In this document: positions 1 to 9,807 of the stretch, piece after piece
Layout of the letters: each line of letters begins with the position of its first letter
How positions within the stretch are numbered: position 1 is the stretch's first letter
Origin: Arenibacter algicola
GTDB taxonomy: Bacteria; Bacteroidota; Bacteroidia; Flavobacteriales; Flavobacteriaceae
Assembly: GCF_018860365.1 (NCBI RefSeq)
Contig: NZ_JAHKPO010000014.1
Coordinates: 248,001-312,000, forward strand
Reading direction: 5' to 3'
DNA: 64,000 nt
Translations under genes and position numbers: made by a program
Notes under the pieces: generated by a model
Databases searched by the model: none
The model's input: only the letters and a program-made list of their open reading frames with translations
Told to the model about the DNA's origin: nothing

Positions 1-158
1 AGTGAAACTCAATTTTGAGAAGTCAGTAAGACGCACTGAAAATTGAAAGTTGACCTAATCCCGCTTTTTTCGGCGGGATCTTGGTTCAATACCTCGACCC
101 TTAGGTCGATTCCTATTATTGGGTTCAGGGCTTGCCATGAGGATTAATACCTTTTATT
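1..158. repeat. multi-hairpin dispersed repeat, copy 1
   Basis: This 158-base non-coding element recurs at 20972-21129 with the same length and orientation, at roughly 90% identity by eye. A diverged relative sits at 51091-51198. It is a row of short stem-loops: one with arms ATCCCGC/GCGGGAT, one around GACC-CTTA-GGTC, and one around GGCTTGCC. The first and last are followed by a linker close to GGTTYAATAC or GGATTAATACC. No ORF is conserved between copies. It resembles REP/BIME-type intergenic elements in design, but no REP-associated transposase is in the window. The true left end may lie outside the window. Confidence 0.8.
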
Positions 159-716
159 AAACCATATTGCAACAGGCTAAACCAATAATACGGCATAAAA
201 ATGGAAGGTCTTATAGATCTTTTCTTTTATGAGCGTGATGGTGCGTGGGCTAAGTTGTTACTAACTTCATTTATTTTTTTCATTCATAAAGTTTCTTCCA
301 ATAAGGTAATGAAACCGATTTTTTATTCAAGGTTCATGAACTCCTATAAAAGCAATATAATTCTTGTGAATAAACACTTATTAGGCTAACCAATGGTGAC
401 AGGGGAGTGTCAACTACTTTTTTGTGAATTTCATGAATTCCGTATTTTAAAGTAATTAGCTATGAATAAAGGTGTGTGGAATGGGATTATGTTATCATTA
501 TCGAATTATCTACCAATTATTTATTTGAAGAACTAGACTAATGCACTAGTATACGCCAAAAAATACTACATACCGATAAGCCCGATAGAAAGTCAGTTCT
601 AGTAAAAAAATAGCTCCTTGGTTAATAAGATTTAAATCATGTTTTAACCATAAATACTGCCAATTAGCTTGCCAATTTACTTTTTTTATTTAAATTCACT
701 TACCAACCAATTGTTT
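159..716. other. intergenic region, no supported gene
   Basis: AT-rich stretch upstream of the metallopeptidase gene. A 62-codon ORF at 201-389 lacks a signal peptide, domain or coding-like composition and is probably fortuitous. No strong hairpin or promoter could be assigned with confidence. The regulatory region of the gene starting at 717 must lie here. Confidence 0.5.
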
Positions 717-3014
717 ATGAGAAAGTTAACTAATTTTATTTTAGCTTCAATTCTCCTAATAAGCTGTAGTACGAGCGATGAGAATGATTCACCAACCGTG
801 GCTAAGGAAATAACAAAATTCGCCCTTGCTGTAAATTTATCCCCATCTGAAGGAGGTAGCGTGTCGCCCGATAAGGGAAAATATGACAAAGGTTCAAAGG
901 TCAGCGTTACGGCTAGCCCGAATGCTGAATTTATCTTTGTAGGATGGACGGGTAGTGCAGTAGGGTCTGAAAACCCTATTTCGCTTACCATGGACGCAAA
1001 CAAAAATCTTACGGCCGTTTTCGAAAAACGAGTTTATGCCTTGTCCGTGACCATAGAAGGCGAGGGTACGGTAGACGAAAACATCATTCAAGCTGGTAAA
1101 AGCACCGATTACGCTTCCGGTACCGTGGTAGAACTAATTGCCAATCCGGGGGAAGAATATTTGTTCGTCAGGTGGTCAGGCGATTATGAAGGCACTGAAA
1201 ATCCACTTCAATTGAATATGGACGAAGAAAAGCATATCACTGCCGTATTTGAAAAAAGACAGTATGCTTTGAATATCTCCATAGAAGGTCAGGGCGCAGT
1301 TGCTGAAACCATTGTTCAGTCGGGCAAAAGCACCGATTACGTTTCTGGTACCGTGGTAGAATTAACTGCCAATCCCGGCATTGGACAAAGGTTCGTCAGT
1401 TGGTCGGGAGATCACGAGGGAGCCGAAAATCCTATTCAATTGACCATAGATAAGGAAACGAATATTACAGCAGTTTTTGCAGAAGGGTTTACCAATGCCG
1501 TTGCTGTCGATTTCGAAATTGTAGAAGGAGGCCATCTTGAAATACGAAATACCGATACACAGGAAACCCTTCAATTAAACACAAGCTCGATACTTTCTTT
1601 TGAAGCAGGCAGTGAAATAGAGATTCTTGCAATTCCGAACGACGATTATCAGTTCGATGGATGGTCCGGTATCGTTGAGGATCGATTACAGTTGATAGAC
1701 CAAATAAACATTACCGCCGGGGGCGGAAGTTTGAAGAGTTTCTTTGTGCCAAAAGATTTAGGAACCCGCATAAGAAGGACTTCCTTCTTTGACGAAACCG
1801 TTCTAGATTATAGAGGCTCAGAGCATTTTATGGTATGGTGGGACAAAGAGTGGGACCACAACCATGACGCCAAGGATGTTTTAAAATGGGCGGAATATAC
1901 GTACGACTATGGTATAACCAACGGAATGGAACCTCCCATTGGTTCTGAAACGCACTATATCAACATTTATGTGCATCATAAGGGCAATGAAGGGGATGGC
2001 ATTGATATTCTTCCCGACGGATGGGGACAAGGTGTAGGCACCGATGAATACGGCATGCCGTTCTACACCGCCCCGGGCCATTTAGAACGTCATGTTGTGA
2101 TCGAAACACGACCTACCACCGGATCGGTTATGCATGAAATTTTCCATATCATGCAGTATAAAGCAGGTAACCATTACAATACGTTTAGTTATGAAGACCC
2201 TGACAACAGATGGTATGTAGAATCCACGGCAAGTGCATTTGAAGACGTTCGTACATCACCAAAAGATTGGTATGGTGACTATAACGTAATACCGAGTTTT
2301 ACCATGCAACCACAAATTAGTCTATGGGGTCCTGAACCTGAGGTTAAGACCTTTAGCCGAAATGGCAGGCAATATGCAGGGGTGTTATTTTTTATGTACG
2401 CGTACTGGAACGAATTAATACCTGAAGGTTTTCTTGCGGATTCGTTTTACTCTGGTTATGATAAGAGTCCCCAAGAATATATGTATGAAAACCTTTCCGA
2501 TTTCAAAGGAATATTTAGACAATTTGCAAGAGATATTACGGTGTTGCACAATATTCCCGATCAACCCAAGGAAGACATCAAGCAAATTCAAGAATGGTGG
2601 CGATTATACGGAATTCACTCGGGAAACGAACATCAAGGGGTCAACGACGACAATTCATATAGTCTAGAATTGACCGATGCGGGAAGTTCGGGTTATTTTT
2701 CCCCTGTTGAAAAAAACATGGCATGGTCGCATACCGTGATCAAGGTCAACAACACGACAGCATCTTCCTACAATATAGATTTCATCGGTGATTCCGTTGG
2801 TGACGAGGGCACCGCCTCAGATTTTTATGTGGCAACAATCATTGCTATTGATGAAGCGTACACCTTTTCAACCATACCTATAACAAATCACAAAGGCATT
2901 ACAACCTTAGATGTTCCTTCAAATGCCACGTTATATTTGGTTGTGGTTTCGACCCCTGAAAAATTTAACGGAGATGAAGAATTCGATTATCAATTGAAAA
3001 TTGATAAACTTTAA
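717..3014 (+). CDS. lipoprotein zinc metallopeptidase with InlB-type repeats
   Basis: Predicted secreted, membrane-anchored metallopeptidase. The start at 717 is preferred over the in-frame ATG at 669 because it begins directly with a lipoprotein signal peptide ending in LISC-S. Next come at least three tandem repeats of about 75 residues, the divergent InlB B-repeat/'bacterial repeat' type (glycine-rich start, W-S/T-G, ending in TAVF), over roughly residues 40-265. The C-terminal half holds a zinc-protease motif HEIFH at residues 473-477 with a plausible third ligand, Glu502, in WYVES. The repeats probably act as stalk or adhesive modules. Substrate is unknown. It is followed by a copy of the 79-bp repeat at 3040-3118. 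The catalytic assignment rests on motif and spacing only; the family was not identified by name. Confidence 0.75.
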   Translation: MRKLTNFILASILLISCSTSDENDSPTVAKEITKFALAVNLSPSEGGSVSPDKGKYDKGSKVSVTASPNAEFIFVGWTGSAVGSENPISLTMDANKNLTAVFEKRVYALSVTIEGEGTVDENIIQAGKSTDYASGTVVELIANPGEEYLFVRWSGDYEGTENPLQLNMDEEKHITAVFEKRQYALNISIEGQGAVAETIVQSGKSTDYVSGTVVELTANPGIGQRFVSWSGDHEGAENPIQLTIDKETNITAVFAEGFTNAVAVDFEIVEGGHLEIRNTDTQETLQLNTSSILSFEAGSEIEILAIPNDDYQFDGWSGIVEDRLQLIDQINITAGGGSLKSFFVPKDLGTRIRRTSFFDETVLDYRGSEHFMVWWDKEWDHNHDAKDVLKWAEYTYDYGITNGMEPPIGSETHYINIYVHHKGNEGDGIDILPDGWGQGVGTDEYGMPFYTAPGHLERHVVIETRPTTGSVMHEIFHIMQYKAGNHYNTFSYEDPDNRWYVESTASAFEDVRTSPKDWYGDYNVIPSFTMQPQISLWGPEPEVKTFSRNGRQYAGVLFFMYAYWNELIPEGFLADSFYSGYDKSPQEYMYENLSDFKGIFRQFARDITVLHNIPDQPKEDIKQIQEWWRLYGIHSGNEHQGVNDDNSYSLELTDAGSSGYFSPVEKNMAWSHTVIKVNNTTASSYNIDFIGDSVGDEGTASDFYVATIIAIDEAYTFSTIPITNHKGITTLDVPSNATLYLVVVSTPEKFNGDEEFDYQLKIDKL

Positions 3015-3039
3015 CATATACATGTACAATCTTCCCCGC

Positions 3040-3118
3040 AAAACACCTTTTACATACGCGATAAAAATTGATGACCCAGTGGGTGATTAATTTTTTCGGC
3101 GAGATGATGCCGTTGGCC
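3040..3118. repeat. 79-bp dispersed repeat, copy 1
   Basis: Near-identical to 9674-9752 (about 74 of 79 positions by eye). It starts AAAAC, includes TTTTACATACGCGATAAAAA, and ends GATGATGCCGTTGGCC. Both copies lie 3' of plus-strand genes. No coding content is evident. Confidence 0.85.
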
Positions 3119-3130
3119 TTGTAGCTAATA

Positions 3131-3178
3131 GTTATCCTTAAATAACTTAACTGGTGGAGTAGGGGCTTAAGGATAACG
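3131..3178. repeat. perfect 11-bp inverted repeat (stem-loop)
   Basis: GTTATCCTTAA at 3131-3141 pairs exactly with TTAAGGATAAC at 3168-3178, leaving a 26-base loop. No T-run follows, so it is not a standard terminator. It sits between the 79-bp repeat and the DUF4838 gene. Confidence 0.6.
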
Positions 3179-3228
3179 CTGGATCCTAAAATTTAGGGAC
3201 CGGACCAAGGAGTTATTATCTCCGTGTG

Positions 3229-3267
3229 CTCCATAATTCGCGTATTTGAAAATTCATGGTCTTTTGT
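3229..3267. repeat. 39-bp dispersed repeat, copy 1
   Basis: Matches 9550-9588 (core GCGTATTTGAAAATTC) with few mismatches. Together with the 79-bp repeat it shows that the 3.0-3.3 kb and 9.5-9.8 kb intergenic regions share ancestry, although the order of the two pieces is reversed between the loci. Confidence 0.7.
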
Positions 3268-3308
3268 TTTATAAAATGTTATTTTCACAAATCTAAATAC
3301 ATATTAAA

Positions 3309-5885
3309 ATGAAAGAAAAGATGCAACCTACTTTCTTAAAAGGGGTGTTTTTAATCTTGTTAATGGGTTCTTTAATACAATGTTCCCCAAAGGTAGCATC
3401 CTCATTTTCAGAAGAAGAATGGGCTGCTCTACCCGCAGACGGGCCCAATTTGTCCACTTTTACCGGTATCTTTTGCAGTTCGGGCGCAACAGTATCAGAA
3501 TTGTATGCTGCAACTGAATTTCAAAGATTTTTTAGAGAATTTACAGGTAAAGAGTTGCCTATAGACAGTTCCGAATCAAAGATTGGAAAAACCATTTTAA
3601 TAGGTCCTGAAGCAGCTGCCAAGGTTGGTTTAGGGAAAAATATAAATAAGCTTGGCGAAGAAGGGTTTAATATAGATATTTCCAAAAATCAAATAGCTAT
3701 TTACGGTGGTCAACCCCGTGGGACACTATATGGTGTTTATGAGTTTTTTGAAAAATATTGTGGTGTTCGGTTCTTGACAAAGGATCATACTTTCTACCCA
3801 GAGGAAGGGAAAAATAAGAATTTTAGAATCAAAGGTCAAAATTATAGTTACGTTCCTCCCTTTACTTTTCGTTCTTCCCATTATGGTGAAACACTCCAAA
3901 ACCCTTCGTTTGCTGCTAAACTGCGCACCAATGCGGTTAAAGGTGATGAGAAATTTGGCGGTATTACGGGGTATATACGTGTTAGTCATAATGTATCTAA
4001 TCTTGTTCCTCCTTCCATTTATGGCGAAGAACATCCAGAATACTATGCTTTGGTCAACGGAAGGCGAGAAGTAAGTATGCATGGCGGTGGACCACAATTA
4101 TGTTTAACAAATAAGGACGTTCTAGACATAGTAACAGAGGCTACTTTGGAGGCCATTGAGAAAGATCCCACAAGGAAAAATTTTAACGTTGCACAAATGG
4201 ATAATGGTAGTTACTGTACCTGCGAATCCTGTGCTGCTCTCGATGCTCAAGAGGAATCCCATGCGGGCACCATGATTTCTTTTGTCAATGCAGTAGCAGA
4301 GCGGGTTGAAAAAAAGCATCCAGAGGTTTTAATTGGTACTTATGCCTACGAATACACGCGTAAACCACCTAAAACAATACGTCCCAGAGACAATGTTATG
4401 CTGATGTTGTGTAGTATTGAATGTTGCAATTTTCATGCGATCGACGATCCTACTTGCACTCTTAACGAAGAATTTAGTAAGGATATGGATGATTGGAATA
4501 AAATAGCCAAAAACATCTTTATTTGGAATTATAATGTCAATTTCAGGGGATACCTCCTCCCTTTTCCAAATCTACAAAGCATCGGAAAGAATGTGGAATA
4601 TTTTGCAAACAATAGTGGTCGTGGGGTATTTATGCAGGCGGCCGGAAATGGTTTTTCTACTGAGCTCAGTGACTTACGAAACTATGTAATTTCGCGCTGT
4701 CTATGGAAACCTGGTCGCGATAGTTGGCAAGAAACAATTGACTTTTGCCGGATGCATTATAAGGAAGCCGCAGAACCTATTATTGATTACTTAAGCTATT
4801 ATCACAATTTAATTGAAAAAGAAAAGCGCCACCCCGGTCTTTTTTCTACTGAAGCACCTTTATGCTTAAATGCTGAATCCGTAAATCAAATAGATTCTTT
4901 TTTTAAGGAAGCACTTTCATTAGCAAAATCAGAAGAGGTGCGTACGCGAGTAGAAAAGGCTTCGCTATGTGTTTATCGTGCAAAATTGAGTGTAGCTACC
5001 ATGAATCTTACCTATGAAAATGGATTGTGCAAGCCTTCTTTAAAGGATACTGAAGGGTCTCTATTGGATACATACACTGATTTATGTGCAAAGTACCATG
5101 TAATAATGGATAATGAATATGTAAAAACTGAAACCTACCTAGAAAATATGCGTAAAATTTTTTCAGGTATGAAAGCAGTTAAATTAGAAAATAACTATTG
5201 GAGTTTAGTGGTATTACCTGAAAGTAATGCTAAAGTGGTGGAGATGACCTATAAGCCTACAGATAGAAACGTTGTACAACCTACGCGTGCATTTGATCGT
5301 TTTCGTTTTGAAGAATGGGTTAGGGAGGGAGATGGTCCAAAACCTGATGGAATTTTGGGGTATGAAATTGTTGAGCAAAGCCCTACAAAAGTAATTATTG
5401 CACTTACAACAAAGGATGGTTCACGAATAGTACGTACCATCAGTCTCGAAGGAGATGGCATCCACTTTGAAACATCATTAAAATCAAAGATAGACCGTAC
5501 ATTTAATTTCTTCGTACACCCTGAATACAATGCAGGGTCAGGCTCTTTAGACCCTCAAGAAGTTGGTGTTTATGTTAAAGCCAACCATTGGTTGCAGGTT
5601 AACCAAGGTTGGGAAAATGCAAAACCAACGGATAAGACAAATTCAATAATGAAAGAAGGTCTTAAAGGGGGTTCCTTTGCCTATTATAATCAGAAATCTG
5701 GATTTGGTGTCGAGCAACGTTTTAAACCGGGTACTTTCGAAAATTTAAACCTTTTCTGGAGTCCAGAGCGAGTACAAATCAATTTGGAAATGACGCCTAA
5801 TGTTAAAAAACTAAAAGCGGGGCAGGAGGCAAATTACGCGTACGCTATACATTATTTGGATAAAGCACCACCAATGAACAATTAA
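3309..5885 (+). CDS. DUF4838-type lipoprotein, putative glycan-active enzyme
   Basis: 858 residues with a lipoprotein signal peptide (lipobox LIQC-S near residue 26), so probably tethered to an envelope membrane. The N-terminal region to about residue 150 resembles the alpha-glucuronidase-like N-terminal domain (YGGQPRGTLYGVYEFFEKYCGVRF is split here by its core GTLYGVYEFFE). It is followed by a DUF4838-like central region with CTCESC near residue 305 and a C-terminal beta-rich part. Such proteins often occur in Bacteroidota polysaccharide-use loci, so a glycoside-hydrolase-like role is inferred. No SusC/SusD pair is adjacent, so the substrate cannot be read from context. The short lipoprotein gene at 5936 follows 50 bp downstream in the same direction. 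Confidence 0.7.
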   Translation: MKEKMQPTFLKGVFLILLMGSLIQCSPKVASSFSEEEWAALPADGPNLSTFTGIFCSSGATVSELYAATEFQRFFREFTGKELPIDSSESKIGKTILIGPEAAAKVGLGKNINKLGEEGFNIDISKNQIAIYGGQPRGTLYGVYEFFEKYCGVRFLTKDHTFYPEEGKNKNFRIKGQNYSYVPPFTFRSSHYGETLQNPSFAAKLRTNAVKGDEKFGGITGYIRVSHNVSNLVPPSIYGEEHPEYYALVNGRREVSMHGGGPQLCLTNKDVLDIVTEATLEAIEKDPTRKNFNVAQMDNGSYCTCESCAALDAQEESHAGTMISFVNAVAERVEKKHPEVLIGTYAYEYTRKPPKTIRPRDNVMLMLCSIECCNFHAIDDPTCTLNEEFSKDMDDWNKIAKNIFIWNYNVNFRGYLLPFPNLQSIGKNVEYFANNSGRGVFMQAAGNGFSTELSDLRNYVISRCLWKPGRDSWQETIDFCRMHYKEAAEPIIDYLSYYHNLIEKEKRHPGLFSTEAPLCLNAESVNQIDSFFKEALSLAKSEEVRTRVEKASLCVYRAKLSVATMNLTYENGLCKPSLKDTEGSLLDTYTDLCAKYHVIMDNEYVKTETYLENMRKIFSGMKAVKLENNYWSLVVLPESNAKVVEMTYKPTDRNVVQPTRAFDRFRFEEWVREGDGPKPDGILGYEIVEQSPTKVIIALTTKDGSRIVRTISLEGDGIHFETSLKSKIDRTFNFFVHPEYNAGSGSLDPQEVGVYVKANHWLQVNQGWENAKPTDKTNSIMKEGLKGGSFAYYNQKSGFGVEQRFKPGTFENLNLFWSPERVQINLEMTPNVKKLKAGQEANYAYAIHYLDKAPPMNN

Positions 5886-5935
5886 AAGTTCCTCGCTCTC
5901 CCCAAATATTTTAAGAATAAATTAAACTTAAAATT

Positions 5936-6187
5936 ATGGTAAGAAAATTTAGCTATTTATTGCTTTTAGTATTTTTTAGTCTCGGTTGTGAAAGTAATGG
6001 TGATGGCTGTGAAGAAGGTTATGTAAGGCAAGTTGGACCAGATGCTTCTGAATGGTGTGTTGAAGAATTTAGAGAAGATGGCACAGAGTACCGAACTGGA
6101 GAAAGTTGTTATCATCAAAAATATGGCCTAATAACTTTTACCAGTGGTATTTGGACAGACAAACACAATCAAGTAATTAATCCTTAG
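5936..6187 (+). CDS. small Cys-containing lipoprotein, hypothetical
   Basis: 83 residues with a convincing lipoprotein signal (LGC-ES near residue 18), followed by a short acidic mature part with several cysteines (GDGCEEG, EWCVEE, ESCYHQ) that could form disulfides. No family recognised. It lies 50 bp after the DUF4838 gene and may be co-transcribed. The signal peptide and cysteine spacing favour a real gene despite its length. Confidence 0.6.
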   Translation: MVRKFSYLLLLVFFSLGCESNGDGCEEGYVRQVGPDASEWCVEEFREDGTEYRTGESCYHQKYGLITFTSGIWTDKHNQVINP

Positions 6188-6380
6188 TATCTTTTAAGGA
6201 TTCCACACTTCAACACAGCATCTTGAAAAGGATAATATTAAGCTTACTTTTTAAGGCCAACAATTACCAAGGGCTAGTCTTGTTTTTTTTGAGGTTAAAC
6301 CCTATCTTGTAAAGACCTTCCAACAAGTAGGTAGTTTTACCGTTCCTCCAGTTAAAATAATTTTGATAAAAATTTAACCC

Positions 6381-9251
6381 ATGGAGAAGAACAACTTACC
6401 TGAACAATCCAATTCAAAAAAAACTTCAAATAATCGGTCTGAAATAAAGGATTATGAAGAAAATACTCCCGGATTGGAATTCGCGGATCGCGAGGAACAA
6501 ATTCGTAAAACCTTAAATAAGAAATGGGCGATGCCTGTTTATATACCGGAAAACTTGGATCCGGGTCCCGCCATTTTAGATAAAATTGGGCCTAAAGAAA
6601 TCGGTACCATTATTGGTGATACTAAGAATGTAAAGCTAATCACTTGCAAAAATCCGCAAGAGAATGCAAGTTTTGGATTTATCGATGTTTTTGCACGGGT
6701 TGAAAGCAAGGAAGAAATAGTCAGAAGCACTTTGGTCTTAAAGTTCGATCCTGGAAAACTCGGGATGGTAGCTCTCCGATCCCTTAGATTATTTCGTTTT
6801 AACCCCGAAAAAGAAGGGTATGAGTTAATTGTCCGTTCGGGCCTAGGTCGTCAGGGCAACTATGTTTGGGGACAAATACATCAGGCAGGAAGCTTTGCGG
6901 TGATCGGAATCAATACAGATCCCTTGGTTCAGAATACATTACATATGCTGGGGAGCATAAAAGAGGTGACTGCGCTAGCCGACCCTACAGTCTCAAAGCT
7001 TATCAGAGATCGCTTGTGTCTTGTCATTCTTTGTTCCAGCGAATTCAAGGAGCTCGTTGCAAATGTCGAATTTATAGAAAAGCTCGATTTTATTGGTAGC
7101 GCAAAGGGTTATCCCATGCCTAGAAACTCGGCTGGCCTACTTCCTGGAGGCGGTGGATTGGGTAATTTATGTAATTTCTGTCTGGGACTTCCCAGAAATC
7201 CACCCGAATTGGATATTCCATTAATTCCATTTCCAGATCCAGTTTGCTATTCCACCAACTGGGAATCTATTGGGCCAATAAATTTATCGGGAATGGTCTT
7301 GGACATAGCCTTAAACCCTAGTAGCAGCGATGTTCTCTATGTCGCCGCGCTTCATTCTGGCGCCTGGCGCCTAAATGAAGTATCTGACTACCCGGCAACT
7401 AGTTGGGTCCCAATCTCAGAGAGTATACTTCCAAATTACCTTCGTAAACTATCGGTTTTTAACTTGGATCAAAATGTGATCTACGCTTTTGCCTCTGAAC
7501 CTGATCAATTACCATATTTGCTATATAAAACCACCAACGGTGGTCGTATTTGGCATGAAATCACAATTACAGGAGCGGGATACTACCACCAAATCGCCGT
7601 TCACCCTACCAACCCTGAAATAGTATATGTAGCCTCGCAAAATGGTCTTTTTTATTCTGATGATGGTGGTGTTGGATGGAACCAAATCCATGACAATAAT
7701 ATCATGGATATTGCAATTGATCCAGAGGATGCTTCAATTATATACATCATATCCCGAAACAAAGTATTTAAAACCTTTAGTGGGGGATTGGGTGCAGATG
7801 CTTGGGAACTTTTGTTTGAAGCCGATTTGGACCATTCAGTCTACTCGGCTAAGATTGCTCTGGGGAATAACAATGCAGATGGAAGTCGGCAAACAGATTC
7901 GAACCGTACCGTTGTTTATATGAGTAAAGAACGAATCTATTTGAATCAACATGGAGGCAGGAATATAGGGGAAGGATGGCAGTTCAAGGGGGCATTGGCA
8001 TTTAACGAACCTCTTGACGAGTTCGAAACCGCTGAACTGGCATTGGATATAAATCCCTTTGATCCAAATATAATTTTGGCGGGTTTTGATGTGCTTTTCC
8101 GTACGTCGGACGGTGGGGATCATTGGTCAGCGATTGAAACATTTCATCATCATGAATTTAATAGATATCGTGCCGTTATCTTCGACAGAAATACAAGTGG
8201 CCTTGGATACCTTGCAACAGAAACCGGAGTATTCCGATCTATCGATTCGGGAATCACATGGTATGTTGAAGGATTTAGCAGAGATGAGGAAATCGCGGCC
8301 GGTCGAAACCTCAATCTAAATCTGGTTACAGCCGATATGAGTGCAGCTATACAGAATGATATGGCAATGGGACTGTTTTGGGGAAAGGTCTATAGTTGTG
8401 CGAATATTACTTCAGGTAACTGGGATCAATCCGACCATGATGGGCCTTATATAAACAATATTCATGCAGATCCCAAGAGAATCGGACGTTATTATGTTCA
8501 GATAGAGCGTCGCCAGTGGATGATTATATATCCCGGCGACTTCCGTTTTTATGGTGATTTTGGTTCTGCTGCTCCATCGGACAACATGGCTATGGCCGTT
8601 GACGAAAGACGGGGGTCGAATATCATCCTTTCAGGTACTAGAGAGGTAATTCCGGAGGGATCCATATTAATTACCCGGGAAGGGAACAAACTGCCTTTCC
8701 TTAATCCGGCTGGAACTTGGGAGAACTTACCGGAATGGGAAGAGAGTTTGGATTTACCTAGCAGTTATATTATTGCCATTGCTTTTTCAAAAAAAACACC
8801 TGGTAAAGCTTATGCTATTTCTTGGAATCATGATGTTTATAGGAAGAACAATGTTGATGATTCGCGGAGTTGGGAAACCCTACCGAAACTTCCTGGGTCT
8901 ACTGCACTATATCATCTGGCTATTTCAGTAGTAGGCGGAAGGGAATGTTTGTACGTTTCAGGTTACAGGACGGTAAAACGATCCTTGAACGAAGGCAGGA
9001 CATGGCTAGAAATAGCACCAAATTTGGATGATGATTCCCATTATTGGTTTTTGGTACCCCATCCGATTGATAATGAAATTCTCTATTTAGGTGCGAGTAA
9101 TGGGATTTACATATCCTACGACAACGGTGATCATTGGTCTCCTTTTGATATGAATTTACCCAAAGTAAGAATTCGAAAGATGCAATACGACAATGGGTAC
9201 TTATATGTTTGCACTAGGGGCAGAGGCATTTGGCGTAAACGAATTTGCTGA
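6381..9251 (+). CDS. large BNR/Asp-box beta-propeller protein
   Basis: 956 residues. The N-terminal 300 residues are of unknown fold, include a lipid-free polar start with no signal peptide, and contain a proline/glycine-rich linker near 245-290. The rest carries repeated Asp-box motifs of the BNR/sortilin (VPS10-like) propeller type: TNGGRIWHE, SDDGGVGWN, SDGGDHWSA, SIDSGITWY, LNEGRTWLE and SYDNGDHWS. Homologous propellers act in glycan or protein binding, and some are hydrolases (xyloglucanase, sialidase). No sialidase catalytic set was identified, so a binding role is as likely. The lack of an export signal is unusual for this fold. The ATG at 6381 follows an AT-rich leader, and no upstream in-frame signal-bearing start was noticed. 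Confidence 0.75.
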   Translation: MEKNNLPEQSNSKKTSNNRSEIKDYEENTPGLEFADREEQIRKTLNKKWAMPVYIPENLDPGPAILDKIGPKEIGTIIGDTKNVKLITCKNPQENASFGFIDVFARVESKEEIVRSTLVLKFDPGKLGMVALRSLRLFRFNPEKEGYELIVRSGLGRQGNYVWGQIHQAGSFAVIGINTDPLVQNTLHMLGSIKEVTALADPTVSKLIRDRLCLVILCSSEFKELVANVEFIEKLDFIGSAKGYPMPRNSAGLLPGGGGLGNLCNFCLGLPRNPPELDIPLIPFPDPVCYSTNWESIGPINLSGMVLDIALNPSSSDVLYVAALHSGAWRLNEVSDYPATSWVPISESILPNYLRKLSVFNLDQNVIYAFASEPDQLPYLLYKTTNGGRIWHEITITGAGYYHQIAVHPTNPEIVYVASQNGLFYSDDGGVGWNQIHDNNIMDIAIDPEDASIIYIISRNKVFKTFSGGLGADAWELLFEADLDHSVYSAKIALGNNNADGSRQTDSNRTVVYMSKERIYLNQHGGRNIGEGWQFKGALAFNEPLDEFETAELALDINPFDPNIILAGFDVLFRTSDGGDHWSAIETFHHHEFNRYRAVIFDRNTSGLGYLATETGVFRSIDSGITWYVEGFSRDEEIAAGRNLNLNLVTADMSAAIQNDMAMGLFWGKVYSCANITSGNWDQSDHDGPYINNIHADPKRIGRYYVQIERRQWMIIYPGDFRFYGDFGSAAPSDNMAMAVDERRGSNIILSGTREVIPEGSILITREGNKLPFLNPAGTWENLPEWEESLDLPSSYIIAIAFSKKTPGKAYAISWNHDVYRKNNVDDSRSWETLPKLPGSTALYHLAISVVGGRECLYVSGYRTVKRSLNEGRTWLEIAPNLDDDSHYWFLVPHPIDNEILYLGASNGIYISYDNGDHWSPFDMNLPKVRIRKMQYDNGYLYVCTRGRGIWRKRIC

Positions 9252-9549
9252 TCTCTTCTAATATAATACCTCGATTTAAAGTTTCAGAACGGATTAATTT
9301 CAGAGATACTAGATCTTTGAAATTTATATCCTATTTTACATAATGTTAGAGCATTTAAAGTAAAGCTTCAACAGGGAGTAAGGTAGTGCTAAGAAGTTGC
9401 AGCAAGATGACAATCCTGGCTGACGTAGGCAGGAATTTCCTGAAAAATTTACAGCCGCATCAACTCGCTCAAAATTCCAAAGATTCCCAATCTTTAGAAT
9501 TTTTAGCGTGGCACGGGCAGATTGACAACGGTAACTGTATTTATTGGCA

Positions 9550-9588
9550 GCTCATAATTGGCGTATTTGAAAATTCCTGGGCTTTTGT
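9550..9588. repeat. 39-bp dispersed repeat, copy 2
   Basis: Counterpart of 3229-3267, sharing GCGTATTTGAAAATTC and the flanking CATAATT. Confidence 0.7.
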
Positions 9589-9629
9589 ACGGAATATTGA
9601 AACTATGGTGTGTGTTCATATTTGTATTG

Positions 9630-9807
9630 TTGGCCTAGTAAACGAAAATTTTAATGGAAAGGGACATTCCCGTAAAACGGCTTTTACATACGCGATAAAA
9701 ATTGATGACCCACTGGGTAATTAATTTTTTCGGCGAGATGATGCCGTTGGCCTAGTGTGCAAAAAGTTTAATGGAAAGAGACATTCCAGTAAAACGGCTT
9801 TTACATA
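9630..9807. repeat. tandem 117-bp unit, one and a half copies
   Basis: TTGGCCTAGT starts both at 9630 and at 9747. The following TTTAATGGAAAG-GACATTCC-GTAAAACGGCTTTTACATA is repeated with few changes, giving a 117-base period. The second copy diverges after about 60 bases, where a long hairpin begins. Confidence 0.75.
9674..9752. repeat. 79-bp dispersed repeat, copy 2
   Basis: Near-identical partner of 3040-3118, nested inside the tandem 117-bp unit. Confidence 0.85.

Noticed and set aside
201-389. 62-codon plus-strand ORF
   Set aside because: No signal peptide, domain or conserved look; AT-rich region next to a repeat.
3131-3178. integron attC-like site
   Set aside because: The end boxes point the wrong way (GTTATCC...GGATAAC rather than RYYYAAC...GTTRRRY), and no integrase is in view.
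9386-9724. 112-codon ORF in the repeat field
   Set aside because: It overlaps the 39-bp, 79-bp and 117-bp repeats, and its frame is not shared by the copy at 3 kb.
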